Below are positions 55,502 to 61,390 of a stretch of DNA of 64,000 bases, in pieces. The notes under the pieces were generated by a model that saw only the letters and a list, made by a program, of their open reading frames with translations, had not been told where the DNA came from and did no database searches. Numbering within the stretch: position 1 is the first letter of the stretch; every line of letters starts with the position of its first letter. The stretch is from positions 682,001-746,000 of the forward strand of contig NZ_CP049905.1 of the NCBI RefSeq assembly GCF_011305535.1, given 5' to 3'. Origin of the DNA: Diaphorobacter sp. HDW4B (GTDB lineage: Bacteria; Pseudomonadota; Gammaproteobacteria; Burkholderiales; Burkholderiaceae_C). The translations under genes and the position numbers were made by a program.

Positions 55502-56026
55502 TCAGGCAGACGCAAGCGCCGTGTTTGCGCTCAGCGCATTGGCTGCCGAGCCGTACTTGCCGTCCGCCGGATTGATCCCCATGCGCGCCATCTCGGCAGA
55601 CTGCGTGCGCTGCGCGCTGGTGTAGGCAGACGACACATCGGCCGCAGCCTGCCCGGCCAGCTCTTCGCGGCGCGTTTCGGTGTTGAAGGTCTTCGCCTCC
55701 TGAATCATCTGATCCTGAACACCCGTCAGCTTGTCACGCCGCTCAATCGCGTAGGCCCGATCCTCGTTCGATTGCTGTTGTGCCAGCTTGGAGGCATCCA
55801 ACGCAAACTGTGTCGACTCCTTCTGGAGCGGCGCCATGTCGTTGGTGTTCGTAATGATCTGCTTGATCATGTCGTCCTGAACACCAAGATTGCGCACCTG
55901 CGCCTCGACAAGGCGCGGATCTGGCGCGGGCGTGGAGCTGCCGCCCTCCAACGTCATGCCGCCGCCGCGCGGTCGGAATGCCCGTTCGGGCAGAAAGTCA
56001 AAGTCGGTGGAATGCCAGCGTGCCAT
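55502..56026 (-). CDS. Phage virion protein, 3'-truncated by the IS
   Basis: 174 residues from ATG 56026 (AGGAG upstream). It is polar and helical, with a long Gln/Asp/Arg/Lys coiled-coil stretch. Near the end it has DVSSAYTSAQRTQSAEMARMGINPADGKYG, resembling the R-x3-R-x-G-x-N-P-S/A-x-G motif of minor virion or DNA-ejection proteins of tailed phages. The stop TGA (55502-55504) is the terminal TGA of the IS, so the true C-terminus is lost. The same gene is not resumed on the other side of the IS. Confidence 0.7.
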   Translation of the reverse strand: MARWHSTDFDFLPERAFRPRGGGMTLEGGSSTPAPDPRLVEAQVRNLGVQDDMIKQIITNTNDMAPLQKESTQFALDASKLAQQQSNEDRAYAIERRDKLTGVQDQMIQEAKTFNTETRREELAGQAAADVSSAYTSAQRTQSAEMARMGINPADGKYGSAANALSANTALASA

Positions 56027-56338
56027 ACAAAGATCTCCTGCTGGAGAGAATGGCAGGCTTGGTACGACCAAATCGCCGCGTTAAAACACACATATACAAG
56101 CGAGTCACGGATGGAAGAAACGAACGATGTCTAGCTAGAAGATCAAAGGTTTCCTCGCCCAATACCACAAGATAGGTCAGTACAAATCAATATGTAAGCG
56201 CCTAGACGTCCTACGCCCGAGCTGTCGCTCATGGCGCACACTGAAGTCCAGTGCAATGTATCAACAAAACACTGAACTGAAAGGCGCTCCTGCTAGCGAC
56301 TGAAGCACCTTATCTCTAACTCGATTGAAGGATTCATC
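56027..56338. other. AT-richer intergenic region in the element
   Basis: 312 bp between divergent genes. No repeat, RNA gene or further ORF with an RBS was found. Promoters for both neighbours would lie here, but none stands out. Confidence 0.45.
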
Positions 56339-56476
56339 ATGTCTCAGCAACAGCAACAAAACCCGAGCCAAACCCAACCTGATCAAGATCAGAAGAAAAC
56401 CGATCAGCAGCAACAACAAACACCTGCACAGAAACAGCCGGCTGACCAAAAGCAGTCCAGCGCGCCACAGAAGTGA
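56339..56476 (+). CDS. Glutamine-rich 45-residue protein
   Basis: MSQQQQQNPSQTQ..., then Gln/Pro/Lys/Asp repeats to SSAPQK; 16 of 45 residues are Gln and there is no hydrophobic residue beyond the initiator methionine except scattered Ala/Pro. It is fully disordered by composition. Support for a real gene: GAAGGA 7-12 nt before the ATG, and an intrinsic terminator 44 nt after the stop. It runs opposite to the surrounding phage genes, like a moron. No known family recognised. Confidence 0.55.
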   Translation: MSQQQQQNPSQTQPDQDQKKTDQQQQQTPAQKQPADQKQSSAPQK

Positions 56477-56519
56477 TCGATATGGTTACTGCTTGATTGA
56501 AATGTCAACCCACTCTATG

Positions 56520-56542
56520 AAGCCCTCTTTTGAGGGCTTTTT
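56520..56542 (+). terminator. Terminator of the Q-rich gene
   Basis: Stem AAGCCCTC-TTTT-GAGGGCTT running into TTTTT. Confidence 0.85.
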
Positions 56543-56583
56543 CACGGCTCCTTGACTGTCAGCGGCGGACCGGAATCAGATGA

Positions 56584-56616
56584 ACAAAAATAAAAACCCG
56601 CCTTGCCTGGCGGGTT
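56584..56616 (-). terminator. Terminator of the small minus-strand phage genes
   Basis: Minus-strand stem AACCCGCC-AGGCAA-GGCGGGTT is followed by TTTATTTTTG; it ends the 57985-56636 gene run. Confidence 0.85.
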
Positions 56617-56635
56617 GAACGATGCGTTGCTTCAC

Positions 56636-56803
56636 CTAATACTCGCGTGCGATTTTATTCGCTGCCCGCTGCTGCTCTTCGGTTTTTATTGGAATTGGTG
56701 CAACACCATCTTTCGGGGTCAGAATCGCCTCTGGCGGATTCCACATCGATTGCAGCAATCCCCAAAATGACCCAGTGAGGCGTCTAAGTGGGAGTATGAA
56801 CAT
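56636..56803 (-). CDS. Small phage protein, 55 aa (family member C)
   Basis: Starts MFILPLRRLTGSFWGLLQSM and then reads WNPPEAIL; GGAGG 5 nt before the ATG. It overlaps the end of the 67-residue gene by 20 bp and is closed by a terminator. The N-terminal pattern MF-x(10-11)-F/L-W-E/G-...-P recurs in two genes upstream (57225-57401 and 57800-57985). The tail is charged and probably disordered. Function unknown. Confidence 0.6.
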   Translation of the reverse strand: MFILPLRRLTGSFWGLLQSMWNPPEAILTPKDGVAPIPIKTEEQQRAANKIAREY

Positions 56804-56987
56804 GGGGCCTCCGCCTCAAGTATTTGCAGATTGGTTTTAGAAATTTAGATTCATCCTCAATGGGTTGAACCTCGGATGTCACAGGCAGCACTTCAAGTAC
56901 GGGCATACGAAAATGCATTTGCATATCCCTTGCAAACTCCAGTTCTCGTTTGTGCTTAAGAAGTGAAAATTTATAGCTATAGCTCAT
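56784..56987 (-). CDS. Hypothetical phage protein, 67 aa
   Basis: Begins MSYSYKFSLLKHKRELEFARDMQMHF; weak GAGG before the ATG. It has an amphipathic N-terminal helix and a basic C-terminus (KYLRRRPHVHTPT). No family recognised. It stands in a tight run of small genes 10 nt after the upstream stop. Confidence 0.5.
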   Translation of the reverse strand: MSYSYKFSLLKHKRELEFARDMQMHFRMPVLEVLPVTSEVQPIEDESKFLKPICKYLRRRPHVHTPT

Positions 56988-56997
56988 GCGTGCCTCG

Positions 56998-57207
56998 CTA
57001 ATCTTCTAGATCGTCATCATCACCCTGTTGCACGGTCCTTCTTGCGCGCACGCGCTCCATTTCACGAGCCTTATCTTGTTGCTCAACTGCTGCAGCATTT
57101 GGCCCGCGAAAAACATAGTCGTCATCTGAAACTGATCGACTTTGCACATCTGGCAGTACACGCGCTCTTGGGCGGATATTAAAGATCGTTTTGTCAGAAA
57201 AAGACAT
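56998..57207 (-). CDS. Hypothetical phage protein, 69 aa
   Basis: AGGAG 7 nt before the ATG at 57207. Charged and low in hydrophobics, with an Arg-rich centre (KAREMERVRARRTVQQG) and an acidic end (DDDDLED). It is 17 nt after the preceding gene. No family recognised. Confidence 0.55.
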   Translation of the reverse strand: MSFSDKTIFNIRPRARVLPDVQSRSVSDDDYVFRGPNAAAVEQQDKAREMERVRARRTVQQGDDDDLED

Positions 57208-57224
57208 TACGTTCTCCTGTCAAA

Positions 57225-57401
57225 TCAAAAATCACTTGGACCGGGGAACACTGTTCCTTTTCGCTCACTTTTTGAGGCGTCTGCTGGGAGCTTTTTCCCT
57301 TGTTCCGAGGAAGTATGCGTGGTCTCGGTTCTTGGCGAAAAGAACGCCTTGATAGCTTCCCACAAGGTGGGTTTGCGTTTGGGGAGGGATTGCATGAACA
57401 T
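57225..57401 (-). CDS. Small phage protein, 58 aa (family member A)
   Basis: MFMQSLPKRKPTLWEAIKAF then FSPRTETTH and a Lys/Ser-rich tail ending FPGPSDF. It shares the MF...LWE...K..F.P layout with members B and C. A structured leader (57402-57459) lies directly upstream with GGAGG inside a hairpin. A second Met (codon 3) could also start. No known family. Confidence 0.6.
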   Translation of the reverse strand: MFMQSLPKRKPTLWEAIKAFFSPRTETTHTSSEQGKKLPADASKSERKGTVFPGPSDF

Positions 57402-57459
57402 ATAGACCTCCGGTCTATGGGGGCGAGTCGGTATAGATCGCCTTCACAGACAGTACTCC
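57402..57459 (-). promoter_or_regulatory. Structured leader A with RBS-sequestering hairpin
   Basis: Minus-strand order: GGAGTACTGT, hairpin 1 GGCGA-N11-TCGCC (57442-57422), hairpin 2 ATAGACC-GGA-GGTCTAT (57418-57402), then the ATG. Hairpin 2 buries the GGAGG. Both helices recur in leader B at 57986-58045 with identical spacing. Confidence 0.65.
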
Positions 57460-57494
57460 CGATAAATCCCCTACCGAGCGCATAACACAATGAA

Positions 57495-57722
57495 TTACGT
57501 ATGGGGTCTAAACTTGCGCTCTTGGAACTGAGCTTGGTAAAGCATTCCACCGATATCAGCCAAGATGCTGATGTCGTCATCCGAGAGATGGTCCTCAGAC
57601 TCCGTCAGCCAGCGAGCTAGCAGTACGATAGGCTCATCTCCATCTCGTATACAACCACGTATTTCAAGCAGCTCTGATCGCTCCTGAAACAGTTTGATGA
57701 AGCTGTGAATTTGATCACTCAT
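57495..57722 (-). CDS. Hypothetical phage protein, 75 aa
   Basis: Begins MSDQIHSFIKLFQERSELLE at ATG 57722; the frame opens at TTG 57740. Acidic and helical (WLTESEDHLSDDDISILADIGGMLYQ). No strong RBS (GGAA). It lies between the two leader-bearing paralogs. No family recognised. Confidence 0.5.
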   Translation of the reverse strand: MSDQIHSFIKLFQERSELLEIRGCIRDGDEPIVLLARWLTESEDHLSDDDISILADIGGMLYQAQFQERKFRPHT

Positions 57723-57799
57723 GGCAAAATTCCATATCAACGAAGCGAGCCAACAAGGGAAGCCCCGAAGGGATTTCGCATCCTTACTTTGAGATGGAT

Positions 57800-57985
57800 T
57801 CAGGTCACATTGTTCGCCAAACTTGCATCCCGATGTATGTTCCGCTGCTGATCCTCTTTCGCTTCCATGTCGGGCCGATTTTTCACCTCTTCTTCTTGCA
57901 ATGGCGTATTGCGAGCATCGGGAAAGAGCATGTTCTTGGTGACTTCCCAGAAAGAAATACTGGGGTAAGAAGAAAACTTAAACAT
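57800..57985 (-). CDS. Small phage protein, 61 aa (family member B)
   Basis: MFKFSSYPSISFWEVTKNML then FPDARNTP, then an acidic/polar tail (EEEVKNRPDMEAKEDQQRN). It keeps the MF...FWE...FP layout of member A but is otherwise diverged, while its leader is nearly identical. GGAGG 5 nt before the ATG, inside a hairpin. Function unknown. Confidence 0.6.
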   Translation of the reverse strand: MFKFSSYPSISFWEVTKNMLFPDARNTPLQEEEVKNRPDMEAKEDQQRNIHRDASLANNVT

Positions 57986-58045
57986 ATAGACCTCCGGCCT
58001 ACGACGGCGAATCAGGATGGATCGCCTAGAGGATCACAGTACTCC
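57986..58045 (-). promoter_or_regulatory. Structured leader B with RBS-sequestering hairpin
   Basis: Begins GGAGTACTGT; hairpin 1 GGCGA-N11-TCGCC (58026-58006); hairpin 2 TAGGCC-GGA-GGTCTA (58001-57987). The A-to-G change relative to leader A converts an A-U pair to G-U, so pairing is kept. Confidence 0.65.
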
Positions 58046-58200
58046 TTTTAATGACCTTAAACCGTCCGCTCCAAAAAAGCCGCTCGAAGGAGGCGCAGAA
58101 AAGGGATCTTCCATAGAGACTCGACCTTGCCTCCCAGCAAATCAATTACCTTGAATCATGCAAATCTGGTGTTCGTCGACTCAGGAAAATCGGCGATCGG

Positions 58201-58587
58201 TCATGCCAACACATTCGTGAGAGACCAGATCACCACATCCCCACCATCCGGTCCAGCTCCAAGCAGCCTCGCCTCCTCAACCGCCCCCAGCCGTCGCGCG
58301 AGAGCACGCAGCTTAGTGTTCGACGCAAGCACATAGCCGCGCACCGAATCCACCCCGCACACCCGGAACGGATATGCGAGGAACGCGCGGAGGAACTCTC
58401 GCGACAGTGGTTTATCCACGGCCACATGCGCCCAGACCGTGCGTCCGTTGTGGTTCTCAAACACCACACCAGCCGACAGTGCTGCGCCCCGCTGCCACCC
58501 AAGCGCCACAGCACCCTCGGTGCGCATCAGCCCTAGTATGCGCTCCTTGAGGAATGCGTAGACTGCATCAACGTCGTAGATCAGCAT
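58201..58587 (-). CDS. Phage GNAT-like protein
   Basis: 128 residues from ATG 58587 (GTG 58593 possible). It has GNAT-like elements: AVALGWQRGAALSAGVVFENHNGRTVWAHVAV, then GVDSVRGYVLASNTKLRALARRLGAVEEARL, where ASNTKLRALARRLG corresponds to the late GNAT helix before the beta-6 strand. Proteins like this are common beside tail genes of podoviruses; substrate unknown. Confidence 0.65.
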   Translation of the reverse strand: MLIYDVDAVYAFLKERILGLMRTEGAVALGWQRGAALSAGVVFENHNGRTVWAHVAVDKPLSREFLRAFLAYPFRVCGVDSVRGYVLASNTKLRALARRLGAVEEARLLGAGPDGGDVVIWSLTNVLA

Positions 58588-58654
58588 CGCCACAGTGTGC
58601 CAAGCTTGCCACGAGTCTGACGAATAGAATGCAGGAGCATATTTAGGAGACTCT

Positions 58655-59023
58655 ATGTTTGGCGAAATACCGGATGCAGACGAGAGCTTGTGGGCTGCAG
58701 CTTACAAAGAGTTTGAAAGCTCGGAGCGTCGCATTGGTCTGTGGGCAAAGTCCTTTGCCATGACCGATGGCAATGAGGTTCAAGCTAAGGTTGAGTACCT
58801 TAAATTCCGAGTTGTGCAACTCCAAACAAGCCAAGCGGAGTATCAACGCGCAGTAAGCGATATATTTCAGCGCCAACAAGCGGAAATTGAGAGACTTGCC
58901 CAAATGCCGAATGGGCAGTGCCCCAATTGTGGAGCAATTCAGCCGCGAACGTCAGAATCATGTCCCAAATGCAATGCAGCGTTTGGACCAGATTCAGCTT
59001 GGCGACTTACCCCTGTGCCTTGA
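58655..59023 (+). CDS. Zinc-ribbon protein, moron-like
   Basis: 122 residues; GGAG lies 6-8 nt before the ATG. A predicted helical N-terminal part (residues 8-85) is followed by a zinc ribbon CPNCG-x10-CPKCN, with Cys89, Cys92, Cys103 and Cys106. It is transcribed against the surrounding phage structural genes and overlaps the tail chaperone gene by 17 bp at their 3' ends. Function unknown. Confidence 0.65.
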   Translation: MFGEIPDADESLWAAAYKEFESSERRIGLWAKSFAMTDGNEVQAKVEYLKFRVVQLQTSQAEYQRAVSDIFQRQQAEIERLAQMPNGQCPNCGAIQPRTSESCPKCNAAFGPDSAWRLTPVP

Positions 59024-59465
59024 CCCCGAATTCAGGCAAGCATGGCCAAACGATAGCCAGCGGATCCGGCTGCTCGGTGATGTCGCGCAGCGCACGGCGG
59101 TAGGCAAGCCAATCGCCTAGTATCTCAGGCGGCGTCGGAGCATCAGGCATGACACGCCAGTCACAAGCTGACAGCAGTGCATCGCGCTCGCGCCGCACCT
59201 GCGCCCACAACACGTTCAAGTCAGGGACCCACTTGCGCGCGGCAAAATCAAAACTCCAACCCTCGCCCAGATTGGGCGGGTACCTGACCGGAGTTTGTAC
59301 TTCCACATTCCAGTAATGCGTCGTTGGAGACACGTTGCCCTCCACCAAAACCCAACTCCGCGGACTTGACGCTCCGCCAGTAGAGGATGTTGTGCGAGCA
59401 ATCTTCATTGTGCGATCGGTGTCAGGAACCGCCTCAAGTTCTGCCCAGATGTAGGGTTCATTCAT
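59007..59465 (-). CDS. Phage tail assembly chaperone-like protein
   Basis: 152 residues. The C-terminal part has the phage-tail-APC pattern (RRERDALLSACDWRVMPDAPTPPEILGDWLAYRRALRDITEQPDPLAIVWP). ATG overlaps the stop of the large tail gene (ATGA). In lambda-like phages such small proteins help fibre or tail-tip folding. Confidence 0.72.
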   Translation of the reverse strand: MNEPYIWAELEAVPDTDRTMKIARTTSSTGGASSPRSWVLVEGNVSPTTHYWNVEVQTPVRYPPNLGEGWSFDFAARKWVPDLNVLWAQVRRERDALLSACDWRVMPDAPTPPEILGDWLAYRRALRDITEQPDPLAIVWPCLPEFGVKAQG

Positions 59466-61390
59466 CGCTTTCCTCCTGTCACGGTCACGACCGTGTGAAA
59501 CACATTGATTGGCTGATTCGAGCCCGGCCCGGATGTTGGGCTCACGATCTCGATGTCGTAGGTGTAGTCCGCCTCGGCTACAGGTTTGTCGTGCCCGATC
59601 ACAATCACCTGCGATGTGTAGAGTGACCGCACGGATACGCCTGCATATGCGAAGCGTGTGCCATTGCGGCGCAGGTAGGCGGTGATGGTGGCATCACCAC
59701 CGGCGGCATTCACTTCAGCCATGCCCATGACCACAGCCCCGCTGGAGTTCGCCGGCAGACGAATGGATGCCTGCGCGCCCACCCGTGAACCACCACCTGG
59801 TACTGACAGCGCCCCGCCTTCACCAAAGTTCATCGCCGTTACCGCAGCGCCGCCGATCTGCAGCGTGCCCACGGCCGCCTGCCCGATGTACGCCGTGCCG
59901 ATGGCCGCCGTATCCATGAACACGCTGATGTTGTTGCTGGTGATCTTGGAGAGCCGGTTGATGAAATCCCCCGTGCCCAGCACTGTCCCATCCGGAAGCT
60001 TCACCGTGCTGCCAATCTGCACGTCGTTCTTTGTGGCCAGCGCGCCGAGACCACTCACACCGGATGCTTTGATGTTCCGCACCCATGCCGCATCTACGCC
60101 GTTGGCGTCGAGGATGACATTGCCGGAGTTGTCGCGCACAGTCAGCCCGCGTGTGTCGACCTTGCGCGCGGCCACCGTGCCGTCCACCAACAGGTCGCCA
60201 TTGATCACTGCTGCCGGAATGGTCCACGCCGTGCCCATCCAGTGACGCGTCTGGGCGAACCCGTTGTCGTTCGTGATGGTGACCGCGTCGCCGACCAACA
60301 GATGGTTGTTGTTCGGCGCGCTCCCTGTGTTACCAAGAGCCTGCCAGACAGCTTGCCGCGCTGTCGCGTCGCTCCACGCACTGCCGCTGGCCGACAACAT
60401 GACCGAGCCGCGCATGCCGTCCTTGAGTTGGATGCCCGAACCGTCGATGCGGATGTTGCCCTTCAAATAGACGTTGCGCTGCAGGTAGATGCCGAGGTTG
60501 TCCACGCCGAACACCACATCTTCCGGCCGCGGCGTTTTCATCATGCCGCCTGAATAGCTGGGCATGACGATGGCGAATTTGTCGGCCGAGATGATGAAGG
60601 CACTGCTGGTCTTGCCGTCCACGCTCTCTTCGGCGGCAATGCCAAAGCCCGCAAGCGCCCCGCCCGCCTGCACCTTCAAGGTGTACTGCGCGCGCAGGCC
60701 TTCCGTGTACCCGGCGATCACCGTCATCTCCTGCTCGAGCATCGCGCGGCCCGGAGTCCCGTCCTGATAGTACTTGCCAAGCGATGCTTGGAGCTGCAGC
60801 ACGTTGGTGGCCATCGCTCGCTGCCCGTCGCTCCACACCGCCGCGAGTTGTCGCTGGCCCGCCGAGGCCTCGCGCACGCTGGCGGTGAGTTCTCGCACCA
60901 CCATCGCCATCGATCGCTCGTTGGTCTGGATGATGGTCTGCATGTCCTGAATCGCAGCGCCGCGCTTGGCCGCCTCATCGGCGATGTTCTGCAGCAGCAC
61001 GTCGCGGATCTCGGACGCCAGATGATCGAAACGCGTAGGGTCGTCCAGCGTCTTGGCCAAGTCCTTGAACAGGCGCGAGTCGATGATGGACTGGGCGAAC
61101 TTGTCCACGGCCACCGTGGCAGTGAAGCCGCCACCCAGATCGATGCCCATCTCGCCCTCGCCCGGTTCCTTGGTCAGCACCTGCGTGAGATTCGTGACAG
61201 ACCCTGCAATCTCCTTGAGCTCGCGCACCGTCACCGCCCGCTCGTTGTCGTTGCCGCGCGAGCCCGAACGCACTTCCATCCATTCGGTGGCCGACTGCAC
61301 CCAGTTGGCGAGCGCCTTGTCCTGCAGATTCAGCCGCTGAAAACTCGGCATCTTGGCCGCACCGGTGTCCCGCTTGATGGTGTTGGTCAT
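59462..61390 (-). CDS. Phage tail tip / host-specificity protein (DUF1983-like)
   Basis: 642 residues from ATG 61390; the upstream extension of the frame lies inside the next gene. A coiled-coil N-terminal half precedes DUF1983-like sequence (AEESVDGKTSSAFIISADKFAIVMPSYSGG; FGVDNLGIYLQRNVYLKGNIRIDGSGIQLKDGMRGSV). The remainder is beta-rich with repeated short strands. It resembles the C-terminal part of phage lambda gpJ and related tail proteins, but lacks their N-terminal domains. Confidence 0.78.
   Translation of the reverse strand: MTNTIKRDTGAAKMPSFQRLNLQDKALANWVQSATEWMEVRSGSRGNDNERAVTVRELKEIAGSVTNLTQVLTKEPGEGEMGIDLGGGFTATVAVDKFAQSIIDSRLFKDLAKTLDDPTRFDHLASEIRDVLLQNIADEAAKRGAAIQDMQTIIQTNERSMAMVVRELTASVREASAGQRQLAAVWSDGQRAMATNVLQLQASLGKYYQDGTPGRAMLEQEMTVIAGYTEGLRAQYTLKVQAGGALAGFGIAAEESVDGKTSSAFIISADKFAIVMPSYSGGMMKTPRPEDVVFGVDNLGIYLQRNVYLKGNIRIDGSGIQLKDGMRGSVMLSASGSAWSDATARQAVWQALGNTGSAPNNNHLLVGDAVTITNDNGFAQTRHWMGTAWTIPAAVINGDLLVDGTVAARKVDTRGLTVRDNSGNVILDANGVDAAWVRNIKASGVSGLGALATKNDVQIGSTVKLPDGTVLGTGDFINRLSKITSNNISVFMDTAAIGTAYIGQAAVGTLQIGGAAVTAMNFGEGGALSVPGGGSRVGAQASIRLPANSSGAVVMGMAEVNAAGGDATITAYLRRNGTRFAYAGVSVRSLYTSQVIVIGHDKPVAEADYTYDIEIVSPTSGPGSNQPINVFHTVVTVTGGKR

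Larger units (their letters stand above)
54273..55504 (-). mobile_element. IS3-family insertion sequence
   Basis: 1232 bp from TGAATCGCCCC (54273) to its inverted copy ending CA (55504). Terminal repeats of ~40 bp share TGAATCGCCCCGG, TTT(C/T)CTAGACAC and TGAGCC with few mismatches. It carries orfA and orfB with a frameshift site. Flanks are CCCC on the left and GGCA on the right, so there is no 3-4-bp target duplication, unlike a simple insertion. Confidence 0.9.

Noticed and set aside
57194-57580. A 128-codon minus-strand frame overlapping two small phage genes
   Set aside because: It covers leader A and member A in another frame, has no RBS and no family resemblance; the smaller genes have good RBSs and spacing.
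58046-58200. Very short frames upstream of leader B (e.g. a 26-codon frame ending in GGAGTACTGTGA)
   Set aside because: There is no clear RBS and no matching frame kept upstream of leader A beyond a few residues, so a coding claim is not supported.
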